A DNA stretch of 64,000 bases from Bacilli bacterium (lineage in GTDB: Bacteria > Bacillota_I > Bacilli_A > RF39 > UBA660): the NCBI GenBank assembly GCA_900752905.1, contig CAADWX010000006.1, positions 1 to 64,000 of the forward strand, given 5' to 3'. Under the pieces are notes generated by a model. That model searched no databases, was not told the DNA's origin, and worked only from the letters and a program-made list of their open reading frames with translations. Shown here in pieces: positions 24,833 through 34,300 of the stretch; position 1 is the stretch's first letter, and each line of letters opens with the position of its first letter. A program made the translations under genes and the position numbers.

Positions 24833-25043
24833 AGTTGGTGCTCGTTATATTCATAATAAAACGTCTAATGAATATATTATTGATAATATTACTAAAATGA
24901 AACATCCAGATACAGGTGAATGGATTCCTGCTGTTATATATCATAAAACTAGCGAATCTGATATTTTATGGTGTAGAAGTGTTGAAAGTTTTAAAAGTCA
25001 TTTTAGTGATGCTAAAGTTGAAGGAGATGAAGTTTATCTATGA
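24777..25043 (+). CDS. DUF1653-like small protein (about 88 aa)
   Basis: The body, GARYIHNKTSNEYIIDNITK, then WIPAVIYHKTSESDILWCRSVESFKSHF, follows the DUF1653 pattern (Y.H.k...Y.v......t....VvYr.......W.Rp...F). The start is uncertain: GTG 24777 and GTG 24783 are both in frame inside dut exon 2. Function unknown. It overlaps the next gene by 4 nt. Confidence 0.7.
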   Translation: MNVETKDLEKEPVEQLKLKVGARYIHNKTSNEYIIDNITKMKHPDTGEWIPAVIYHKTSESDILWCRSVESFKSHFSDAKVEGDEVYL

Positions 25044-25309
25044 AAAAGTTAATACTATTTTATTTACCTGATTGTAATGTTAGTAAACTTTTTGAAGAAA
25101 GGCTTCACAAAGCTCTTGCTCTACCTGAGTTTGCCGGTAGGTTTAATCTTATTAGGTATAATCTATATACTGATACTGGTAGACAAGAAGCACGTAGTGC
25201 TGGTATTGATGATGCTCCTACTGCTTATTGTAATGGTGATATTTTACGTGGTGTGCAAAGCGATTACACTATTAGGAAATATCTTCGCAAGCTGCTAGGA
25301 AAGTCATAG
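25040..25309 (+). CDS. Thioredoxin/glutaredoxin-like protein (89 aa)
   Basis: The beginning KKLILFYLPDCNVSK places a CNVS motif where glutaredoxins have CxxC (CxxS is the monothiol form), and DDAPTAYCNGDILRGVQSDYTIRKYLRKLL fits the cis-Pro and C-terminal helix of the thioredoxin fold. It may serve as a reductant in deoxynucleotide synthesis. It is the first of three thioredoxin-fold-like genes. Element C follows. Confidence 0.65.
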   Translation: MKKLILFYLPDCNVSKLFEERLHKALALPEFAGRFNLIRYNLYTDTGRQEARSAGIDDAPTAYCNGDILRGVQSDYTIRKYLRKLLGKS

Positions 25310-25311
25310 AT

Positions 25312-25400
25312 ACAGTTCTTTTGCCCTACATTGAATTTTAATTGTTATTGTGATTAATCTATCACGATATGATTATCGTTCAATGTGGGGTTTTAAAATA
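25312..25400 (+). ncRNA. Structured intergenic element, copy C
   Basis: CCCTACATTGAA (25324-25335) pairs with TTCAATGTGGGG (25379-25390, one G-T). Inside is the identical 18-nt block TGATTAATCTATCACGAT (25351-25368). A TTTTAAAATAGC tail follows. It lies 39 bp before ATG 25439, in the sense orientation, directly after the upstream stop. Confidence 0.75.
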
Positions 25401-25438
25401 GCTAATTTTATAAATTCTCATTATATTATACGAATACT

Positions 25439-26032
25439 ATGGTTAAAATTGAATTTTATTATAAAAGTGCTGATAAAGATAAAACAGAAGCTATGAGAGA
25501 AGCTATTGATATAGCTTTATTTGGTACTAATGTTCAATGTAATTTTAAAAATCTTCCTGACCATCTTATTCTTGAGGATATGATACTTGAAAAGGCTGTT
25601 GCCGGTAAGAATATTACTGAATATCCTACTTGTATTATATATCGAGATGATACAGAATATAAACGATATAGTAATTCTGTTACTTGGGAAGAACTTCGTA
25701 ATGATATTAATTATCTTACTGGAGATGAACCTACAAGACAAACAAATAATATATTTGTTGAAGCGTTTATTGATGAACATGATTGTATAACTCGTGCTAA
25801 ATGTGCTGATGCTATTGCTTGGATGTGGAAATATCAGAATACTAAAGTAGAATATATTCAAACTAATATTGATAATCCGAATAAGTTTGCTATTGTGATT
25901 AAAGATAGTTGGAGAACTTATGCTACTTATGTATATTCTGATAGTCTTACTACTGAAATGATTAAGAATACTCTTCTTAGAGTTCCTAATACTATTAAAG
26001 AAGCTGTTAAAAATAATGCTATTGTGTTATGA
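25439..26032 (+). CDS. Thioredoxin-fold-like protein without CxxC (197 aa)
   Basis: The first 90 residues look like a thioredoxin fold: MVKIEFYYKSADKD strand, then ITEYPTCIIYRDDTEYKRYSNSVT with a cis-Pro-like YPT, but there is no redox CxxC at the usual place. Residues 100-197 are a separate mixed domain containing CITRAKCADAIAWMWKY. Weak fold guess only. It is preceded by element C and overlaps the next gene by 4 nt. Confidence 0.55.
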   Translation: MVKIEFYYKSADKDKTEAMREAIDIALFGTNVQCNFKNLPDHLILEDMILEKAVAGKNITEYPTCIIYRDDTEYKRYSNSVTWEELRNDINYLTGDEPTRQTNNIFVEAFIDEHDCITRAKCADAIAWMWKYQNTKVEYIQTNIDNPNKFAIVIKDSWRTYATYVYSDSLTTEMIKNTLLRVPNTIKEAVKNNAIVL

Positions 26033-26307
26033 TACGTATTGATTGTTTTACTAGAGATGGTTGTGACGCTTGTAAAATAGCAATTAAAAATATAACTGAT
26101 GCTATTAATGAAGCTAATTGTGATATTACTCTTAATATTCGTAATACAAATCTAGATGATATTCTAAGAAAAGAAATTACTAAATTTCCTACTACTGTTA
26201 TTACTAAAGTCGATAATGATTATAAAAGAAAAGAATTAGCTCGACTTGAAGGAAGTTTTCCTAGTGATTATATTAAAGATATTATTAATAAACTTGAAAA
26301 AGAATAA
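26029..26307 (+). CDS. Thioredoxin-like protein with CDAC active site (92 aa)
   Basis: RIDCFTRDGCDACKIAI has a CxxC active site (CDAC) at the end of the first strand, and KFPTTVITKVDNDYKRKEL supplies the cis-Pro strand-turn-strand. This is the expected minimal thioredoxin/glutaredoxin architecture. It probably donates electrons to a host or phage enzyme; no ribonucleotide reductase is in the window. Confidence 0.75.
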   Translation: MIRIDCFTRDGCDACKIAIKNITDAINEANCDITLNIRNTNLDDILRKEITKFPTTVITKVDNDYKRKELARLEGSFPSDYIKDIINKLEKE

Positions 26308-26310
26308 GCT

Positions 26311-26460
26311 ATGACAGTTAAAGAACTTATAGATAAACTTCAACAATTTGATGAAGATAAACTTGTTTTAGTTGAAGATACTGAATATAAAGAATTTCAG
26401 GCTATTGATGTTGAACCGGTAGATGATAGATTTGTAATAATTACTACTACGATTAAATAA
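26311..26460 (+). CDS. Small conserved-type phage protein (49 aa)
   Basis: ATG 26311 to TAA 26460 encodes TVKELIDKLQQFDEDKLVLV followed by VEDTEY and FVIITTT. It resembles short phage proteins beginning with MTVKELIxxL, of unknown role. It begins 4 bp after the thioredoxin-like gene. Confidence 0.65.
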   Translation: MTVKELIDKLQQFDEDKLVLVEDTEYKEFQAIDVEPVDDRFVIITTTIK

Positions 26461-26479
26461 ATAATTAAATTTTAAAATT

Positions 26480-26929
26480 ATGGCTAAATTTATTGGTGTT
26501 AAAATGATTGAAGCTGTTCCTATGACAGCTCGTGAAGCAAATGACAAAGGTCATAGAATTGGCAATCATTCTTTTGAAGAAGATGGTTATGAAGTAACTT
26601 ATCCAGATGGATATAAATCTTGGAGTCCTGCTAAAGAGTTTGAGAAAGCTTATTATAAACTTGAAGACCCTGCTGGAGATGTTCTTAAAGAAAATGATAT
26701 TAAGAGATTTATTAAAGATATTGAAAATGTAAAAGTTGGTACTAAAACAACTAATACTACTCTTACTTGTCTTACTGGATTTGAAGTTCATGGTCAAGCA
26801 GCTTGTGTAAAACCTGAAAACTTTGATTTAAATGTTGGTTCTAATTATGCTCGAATTAAAGCTGAAGATAAAATTTGGGAAGGTCTTGGATTTGTTCTTC
26901 AATGGGCTAAATATGGACTAAAGAAGTAA
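26480..26929 (+). CDS. Gp49-like phage protein with an N-terminal extra domain (149 aa)
   Basis: Residues 1-60 (GVKMIEAVPMTAREANDKG... GYEVTYPDGYKSWSPAKEFEKAYY) resemble a widespread small phage protein with GY.V.Y.DGY.SW.P. Residues 88-149 (TLTCLTGFEVHGQAACVKPE NF..., then AEDKIWEGLGF) resemble the Gp49 family (C.LTL.NGFTVTGESACV.PENFD). Function is unknown for both. A terminator hairpin follows. Confidence 0.75.
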   Translation: MAKFIGVKMIEAVPMTAREANDKGHRIGNHSFEEDGYEVTYPDGYKSWSPAKEFEKAYYKLEDPAGDVLKENDIKRFIKDIENVKVGTKTTNTTLTCLTGFEVHGQAACVKPENFDLNVGSNYARIKAEDKIWEGLGFVLQWAKYGLKK

Positions 26930-26964
26930 ATAGTATTAATGCTAATGGTTTATATGTTATACTT

Positions 26965-26991
26965 AAAGCTGGCTCTAATAGAGCTGGCTTT
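26965..26991 (+). terminator. Terminator-like hairpin
   Basis: A 12-bp stem with two G-U pairs (AAAGCTGGCTCT with AGAGCTGGCTTT), loop AAT, then ATTAAATTTG. Confidence 0.6.
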
Positions 26992-27023
26992 ATTAAATTT
27001 GATGATTAGCTTGGAACCGCTAC

Positions 27024-27190
27024 GAGTGCTACGCACTCTTCGCTATACTCCCCGTAGAGGATGGAATGGTAGTTGTGCTAGTAATATTAGTATAGTTATT
27101 AATGATAATGATTATATTGATTGAATGAATACTAGTCTATTCCATCCTCTACGGGGAGTTGAGCGTAGCGAAGCGGAGCGTTCTACTAAT
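27024..27190. repeat. MITE-like element: dispersed repeats, copies 10 and 11, with AGCG-rich flanks
   Basis: Copy 10 (27047-27067, reverse) and copy 11 (27139-27159, forward) form a perfect 21-bp inverted repeat around 71 bp of AT-rich DNA with no clear gene. Outside copy 10 is a small hairpin, GAGTGC TAC GCACTC (27024-27038), plus CTTCGCTAT; outside copy 11 is GAGCGTAGCGAAGCGGAGCG. The whole is GC-rich islands in AT-rich DNA and looks like a small non-autonomous element or a regulatory RNA pair. Confidence 0.75.
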
Positions 27191-27219
27191 CCTTAAACTT
27201 ATAGTCGTTGGCATGACTG

Positions 27220-27265
27220 AAACCTCGGTAGCTAAGCTAGTCTTACTACTGGGGTTTATTTTTAT
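27220..27265 (+). terminator. Terminator hairpin before the membrane protein gene
   Basis: AAACCTCGGTAG (27220-27231) pairs with CTACTGGGGTTT (27246-27257) with wobble pairs, then ATTTTTATC. Confidence 0.7.
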
Positions 27266-27295
27266 CTTATTGTTAAACTTAAATATATTATAATT

Positions 27296-27478
27296 ATGGT
27301 TGCATTTATTGTTCTTATTGGAATTATATTTGGTGGTGTTAAACTATTAGCTATTGCTAATAATATTAGTGATAGTGAAGCTATGGATAAGTATAGTGGA
27401 AAACTATTTGTTGTTGGTATTATAGTTTTTGTTATTCTTATGTGTGTTATTGGTAATAATGATGATGGTTTTAATTAA
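27296..27478 (+). CDS. Small two-span membrane protein (60 aa)
   Basis: Two hydrophobic segments (about 2-20 VAFIVLIGIIFGGVKLLAI and 37-53 FVVGIIVFVILMCVI) with a short polar loop between and an acidic tail NNDDGFN. It could be a superinfection-exclusion or holin-like peptide; nothing in the sequence decides. It stands alone between two hairpins. Confidence 0.65.
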   Translation: MVAFIVLIGIIFGGVKLLAIANNISDSEAMDKYSGKLFVVGIIVFVILMCVIGNNDDGFN

Positions 27479-27510
27479 GATATTGCTAATAGTAAATATT
27501 GATTTTATTT

Positions 27511-27538
27511 GTTCTTCTATCTATATAGATAGAAGAAC
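27511..27538. promoter_or_regulatory. Perfect 28-bp palindrome upstream of repL-like gene
   Basis: GTTCTTCTATCTAT is followed directly by its exact reverse complement. An outer arm AAGATATT (27478-27485) pairs with AATATCTT. No T run follows, so a simple terminator is unlikely. It lies 150 bp upstream of the RepL-like initiator, so it could be an operator or part of an origin. Confidence 0.6.
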
Positions 27539-27648
27539 GCTTGTAATATCTTGATTATCAATTAATTACAAAAATATTTACTTCCGAAAATTGGAAGATA
27601 GTTACACTTTTTTAACATTAATCATTCCGTTTTTTCCTACATAATATT

Positions 27649-27656
27649 TATATTTG
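27649..27656 (+). promoter_or_regulatory. Promoter -7 box TATATTTG before repL-like gene
   Basis: TATATTTG 31 bp before ATG 27688, with a T-rich but non-consensus -33 region. Between the palindrome and this box is also a small hairpin CTTCC/GGAAG near 27581-27597. Confidence 0.6.
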
Positions 27657-27687
27657 TCATACTGATAATCTAAATAATATTGTTTTT

Positions 27688-28242
27688 ATGACTAGAGTTA
27701 CATTTGATAGTAAAGCTCTTAAAAAGGTTAGAGATATATATTCTAAAAGAGCTAATGAAGTTGCTAAAAATATTGCTCCTACTGTGTATAATATTGAAGT
27801 TACAACAGAGGATAGAGAAATTACTGATAGTCTAGCAACACTTAATACTGTTTTTAAACTTACAAAGAAAACTATTACTAATCGTGAATATGTTACATTT
27901 GGTAATGAATTAAGTTCTAAACTTATTAAACTTAATAAAGGTAGTATTGCTATTATTAGTTATATTTGTAATAATATTAAATGGTGTAGTAATAAAATTA
28001 CTTTTACTGAAAGTGATATAACGAATTATGCTCATATTGATTCAAAAACTTTTTATATTGCTTTAAATGAACTTTATAACGAACAAGTAATTATTAATAC
28101 TACTAAAAAATCTACTTATGTTGTTAATCATAATTATATATTTAGAGGTAGTATGACTGATTTTATTAAGATTTATCATGATAAATATGATGGTATGGTT
28201 GGTTTTCTTGATGATAAAAAACGTATTATTCTTGATGATTGA
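27688..28242 (+). CDS. RepL-like winged-helix replication initiator (184 aa)
   Basis: Residues 70-165 (LSSKLIKLNKGSIAIISYICNN, then FTESDITNYAHIDSKTFYIALNELYNEQVI and STYVVNHNYIFRGS) follow the RepL plasmid-initiator pattern: winged helix-turn-helix, then a wing ending in an NP.i..kG-like NHNYIFRGS. RepL-like genes in crAss-like phages have been taken as a sign of plasmid-like replication. It has its own promoter and a palindrome upstream and is the last rightward gene. Confidence 0.7.
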   Translation: MTRVTFDSKALKKVRDIYSKRANEVAKNIAPTVYNIEVTTEDREITDSLATLNTVFKLTKKTITNREYVTFGNELSSKLIKLNKGSIAIISYICNNIKWCSNKITFTESDITNYAHIDSKTFYIALNELYNEQVIINTTKKSTYVVNHNYIFRGSMTDFIKIYHDKYDGMVGFLDDKKRIILDD

Positions 28243-28263
28243 GTTATTAATGTTAAAACAAAT

Positions 28264-28310
28264 AGGGCTTGTCTAGGTAGTGATACCATAGGCAAGCCCT
28301 TATTTTTTAC
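28264..28310. terminator. Bidirectional terminator between convergent operons
   Basis: AGGGCTTGTCTA (28264-28275) pairs with TAGGCAAGCCCT (28289-28300), T-rich on the right (TATTTTTTAC) and A-rich on the left for the opposite strand. It separates the rightward early genes from the leftward late genes. Confidence 0.85.
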
Positions 28311-28326
28311 TAGATTCAAGTCCAGC

Positions 28327-31300
28327 TTATTCAAATATATCTTTAGCTATATCTTTATAAGGTATAATACTAAGTATATTTTCATCAAGTTTATAATAAC
28401 TATTATTATTAGGTAAATCAAGAACTCGATTAATACTACGAACAACAGGTATATTACGAATAGCCATAACTTCAAACTTATTCATATCTTTATATCTACC
28501 AGTAGTATATTCCTCAGTAAAATCTTCTTCAATAAGGAATCTAGCAGCCATAGCAGTAGTACCAATTAAGTCATTAATAGTTTGTCCAATAGCAACAGGA
28601 CTAGACCATAGCTTTTTACCTTCAGCATAAGCACCAAATGGAGTAAATGAAGCAGCTTCAGAAGCAAGACGGTCAGCGTGATAAAGCATAAGATTATACA
28701 TAATACTTTCATCATCATCACCGCCCATACCAGTTATAGCAATTGCTCCAATAATAGCAGCACCTACATAAAGTAAATCACCTAAATTACGTCTAATATT
28801 TGCTTTTTCATGTTCAGGAAGAAGTTCATAATTAAGTTTGAAATTAACAGCAAATGAAAGTAAATTCTTACCATAAGTTTGGAATGCTTTAAGAACATCA
28901 CTTACATTATTAATTTCTCCTATGTTAGTTTCTTTAAATGGAATAGTCAAATAATCATAAAGACTAGTATAACTACCTTTTTCAATAGTACCTAAAGTTT
29001 CATTATAATAACCATTCCAACGATAACGTTTCTTAAAACCGGGATAAAGATGTTTATGATATTGCATAGCCATACCACCCAACCAATGTTGTTCAATATT
29101 AGCAGAACCAAGTTTATCATAAACACCATGAACTTTCTTATTTACTTCACGAACTTTATCAATAAATTTAGCATATTCTTTAAGAGTAAGTTTGCTATCA
29201 GATTTTATTTGAGCAATACCATCTTTAAGTTCAAATTGATTATAAATATCTGGAAGTTTAGCAAACTCTTTATCAATATTCTTAATAAGTTCTTTACGTT
29301 TAGCTATATATTCTCTTTGTTGTTCTTCATTAAGATAAGTCTTAACAAAATCGAATATAGGATTAGCTTTAAATAGATTATATTTAGCTCGTTTTTTATT
29401 ATCAGTTTTAGCATCATCCATGAACTTATTGAATTGTTCAAGTAGAGTTTGGTTCTCTCCTCTACGGGGAGTATTTATTACAGACATAAGAGCATCTTGT
29501 TCAGCTTTACGATGATACATTTCTTTACTCATTATATTATAACCACCTCTACCATTATCAACAAGTCTATGAGATTTAAGCATAGCAAATAGCATAACAT
29601 TTTGCATATAATGTTCACCAACAGATTGAGGACTAAATAATAATCCACGAACTCTACGAATATTTTCTCTAAGACCTTCAGCAGTACTAACTTCAGTTAC
29701 TCTATCAAAATCAACTACATGACTAAGTTTAATAATAGCATCTTGAAGTGTACTACTATTTTCACTATACATATTAGCCATATAACTAACAGTTCCTTTA
29801 ATCCATTCAGATTTACCAGCTTCCCAATCTTTAAGATTAATATATTCACTAGCAGCTCGTTCCATAAAGATGTTACTAGAACCAGTAAGAACGTTAGCAA
29901 TACCACCAGTAATATTCATCATCATATATTTACTACCAGCAATATTCTGAGCGAGAGAACCTAGTTTAACTAGATTAGGAGTTTTATTATCTTTATATTG
30001 TTCAAATACAAGACGACGAATAAAACTTCTAAGATGTTCACTAGTTCTAGTTTGTTTTTCTTGTTTATATTCAATTTCACCACCAGCACTAGCTTCTCTA
30101 TTTTCACTTATACTACCTTTATAATTTATATCATAAGCAGTATTACTAGTAATAATTTGGTCAGCAGTATAAAGAAGATTTTTAACTGTTTTAATAGCAT
30201 TATATCTATTACTTTCAATTAAGAAACTATTAAATACTTCTTCCCAATTACGATTAAGAATATCATTATGAATTTTATTATTCTTTTCAATAATCTCATC
30301 TCTAGCTTTAATAGCAGCAGCTTTACGTTTACTAAATTCTTCATCACTTTCATTAAGTTCTTTAAATTTAGGTATGGTAGGCAACTGTTGAGTATCTTTA
30401 TTAACTAATTGAATTAATCTAGGATTAGGAATATCATAATCTTTATCAAAAGTTAAATCTTCATTATTTCTCCAACTAGTATTATTAGGAACATTGGCTG
30501 TCCAACCAAGAAAACTAAGAGCTTGTTCAAAGTAATCTTTAATAGTCATATCTTTAGATTTAGGTAAAGCTGGAAGATAACCCATATCAACATATCGCTT
30601 ATTACTATTAGTAAAACAATACTTTTTCATAAGTTCATTTACTTTATTCATAAGTTCAAGTTGATACTCATTAAGATTAGTATAATTAGGATTATCATAT
30701 CCTGTTCCTACTTTGTACTTATTAACAAAACTACTATATTCTGGATTAACAAGTTCTTCTTTAGGAGTAATATGCATTTGATTAATACGTGGTTCATAAT
30801 TACCAACAACAGCTGAACCATCATCTTTAATCATTTGCATAGTAGTCCAAATACGAATAGGTTTAATAGTACGAGTATATGGGTCAAAATAATGATTATC
30901 TCTATACCATTGTTTATATTCAACACTATCAATACCATATTTGTCAAGAACTTCTCTTTCTTTCATATAATAATATTGAGTGGTAGTTTCTCTAGTTCTA
31001 TTTTGAAGAATATTAATTGCAGCTGTTCTATCAATATCAGTCCATTTATCTAAATCTTTAGGTTTAATAATACCATAAATAGTTCGATTAGGTCTTTCTG
31101 CAATAGTTCCATTTTCTTCAACTTGTTCACTAAATACTTCTAGCCATTTATCATAATACTTTTTACCTTTAGCAAAAGCTCTATTTTTATCAAGTTCATA
31201 TTGTTTCCAATTATAAGTAACATCACATTCACTTTCAATAAATTCAGCAACACGTTTTGCTTTAGCTTTATCAGTACTCTTTTCTCCTCTAGTAATTTCA

Positions 31301-34300
31301 TTAAATACTTCAAAACCAGTCTTGAGTTGTTCTAAATCTTCTTGACTAATATCAGCAGTATTAAGAGTTCTAGTAGCATTATCAAAATATTTTTCAAGTA
31401 TTTTATTAATAGCTTCTCCTACATTAATTTCTTCTTCGCTCTTAGATTTATTACCTGTAAGATAATTATAAAAATCAGCACGATAAATTCTTAATTCATC
31501 TTCAGCAGAACGAATAATACCAACATAAGGCATACCATTACCTTTAGTATATTTATATTTTCTAACTGTTTCAGCTTTTATAAGAGCTGCACGTTCTTCT
31601 GGTATTTTACGTCCATCAACTACATTAAATTCATCTTTAGCTTGAAATTCTTTAATAGCAAGATTAAGAACACTATTACCTTTATTAGCATCTTTAAGTT
31701 CTTCAAATGCCCAATTTAAATCTTCTATATCTTTAATATCAAGAATATATCTAGTATTCTTACGAATCCATTCTTTAGCTTCACGATATTCAGGAACTTT
31801 CATAAGTTCTTCCATACTAATAAGAAGATTACCATTAGCATCACGTTGACTTTCATATTTACTAATAATAGAAAGTTGTTCTTTAAGTTTAGAATCAAAT
31901 CCTTCTTTAGCTTGCTTATCATAGAACATTTCTTTAATTTTACGAATATTAGTTTGATAAGCACGAAGTCTTTCAGCTACATTCAAATCATGACCAATCT
32001 TTTTATTACCATCTTCATCATAAAGACTAGTAAGACTATCCATTTGAGCATAGATACGTCCAAGTTCTTCATCTTGACTTTGCGTAGTAACATTATCAGT
32101 AGCTTGACTTAGAATATCTCGTATTCTACTATTAAGTCTTTTATATTCAGCAAATTCTTTAGGAATACCATCATCTTCTTTTTTAAGACCAAGAAGACTT
32201 CTTTCAAGATTTATAATATAAGTAGAATATTCAATAGTAACATTATTACCATCTTCATCTTGAACTGTAATTGGTTTAAGCTGATGAATAGTAGTCATAT
32301 CAATAAATTTAGCTTTATTAGATAAAGCAATAAGATGCTCAACACTATTTATACCAAATTTTTGTTCAGCTTCAATAGCAGCATCTCTATACTTCTTCAT
32401 CTTTTCTTCCCAAACAGGATTATTAGGTTGAATTAATCTACCATCATCATCGATAATACTATCAAGACTAACAGATTTACCATCTTTAGCAGCTCTAGCT
32501 TTAAGTTCTTTAAGATAATTTCTAAAGTCATTAGATTCTTTAATACCATTAAGACGACCTTCTTCAACAGTACCCATTATATCTTTAAGTATATTCTGCA
32601 ATACAAAGTTACGATTAGCACGAATATCTTGTATCCAATAGTCCATAAATCCAGTATCACCATAAGCATCAAATTCTTTCATAAGACCACTTAGATAATT
32701 AGGATTAGTAGTACGTAATTGAATCCATCTTTCAAACCAATCTTTTCTAGCAGAATGTACAGTAGTATTAGAATCAACTTGATTAACTAATTTTTGAATC
32801 TTTCTAATATTCTCTTTAGTTTTATCATCAAGATTTGTACTATCAATATCAATTTCGCTAATAAGTTTGTATTTATTCTTAAATGTATTAGCACTAAGAA
32901 TAACATCTAAGAAACGATTTTGAAGTTGTTCATCTTTAAGAACTTTACCAATAACATCTTTATCGTTAATAGGTTTATCGATACCATCAATTTTAATAAA
33001 ACGATTAATATCATTAAGAATATTATTAGCTTCAACATCTATATAATTAGCAATAACTGATAATGAAAATTCAGAATTATCAGAAAGACTACTACTATCA
33101 AGATAATTAATTTCAGCATTATTCAGAGCATTAAGAACATTTTGAGCAGCAGGTTGACCATGACGAACAGCACGAGAAATAACTAAACTAGCATTTTTAG
33201 CAAATCTACCAATAGGAGTTTGGTCATCAACACTACTATATCTATCAGTATTACTAGTAACTCTATTTATTTCATTTTCATTAATTTCAATAAATAAACC
33301 AAGTTTATTATCTTCAATATTAGGATATTTAGCTTTATATTGTTTTAAATCATCGCTTAAATTAATAGCAGTAGTTCCATTAATATTAAGATAAAATTTA
33401 TCATTAATAGTATATATAGTATTATTCTCAAAAGGAGTATTCATAAAAGGCTGAAAATACTCATTAGAAATATATTTACTATATAGTTCAGGAACTTCTT
33501 TATAACCTTTATTTACAGCTTCATTAATATTATCTTTAATACCATCAATAAATTTATCTCTTTTTTCTTGTTGAGTAAGACCTTCATAAAGAAGAACAGT
33601 TAATGGTTTATGAATATTGTTATTAGCTATAATACTAGGTTCAATACTATTATAAGTTTCAAATGATTCAAGTCTATCAATAGGATAATAAGCTAAAGTT
33701 CCATCATAAGTTCCTTTAATATATAAATTTCTATTAATTCTAATAACATTAACAGCATCTCCATTTCTTATTATTCCTACATTATCAAGATTTTCTTGAC
33801 CATTAAAAGTAATAATACCACTTCTTTTTAGACTATAATTAATTTTATTATTAGTAAGTCTTTTAAATGTATAACTAGGACAATTAAAACTATTATAATT
33901 TTTACGAATAAAACCAATTATATCTTCAACATTATCTTTATCAATAAAACCATAGTTATTAATGCCTTTCATAGCTATATCTCCAATAGCTATTCCGCCC
34001 TCACTCAATCCTCTAAGGGGAGTATTACTTATAAGTCTACTAATATTTCTAGTTCTAAATTTATGACCTTCAACAATAAAAGCATATTTAACTAAATCAA
34101 GAGCTGTAAGTTTAATAAGAGGATTGGGATGATTCCAAGCTCTATCAAACAATCTATGAGCTTCATCATTAGTAATATCACCTTGTATGTAATTAATATA
34201 TTGAATATTTACATTACGACGATTATTTCTTTCATCATTAGCAACTATTTCAATATGTTCAAATACACTACCATCTTGACTAAAATTATGTTTAATCCAA

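Noticed and set aside
26939..27124. A 61-aa protein covering one end of the MITE-like element
   Set aside because: It reads through a terminator hairpin and the repeat; composition is not gene-like.
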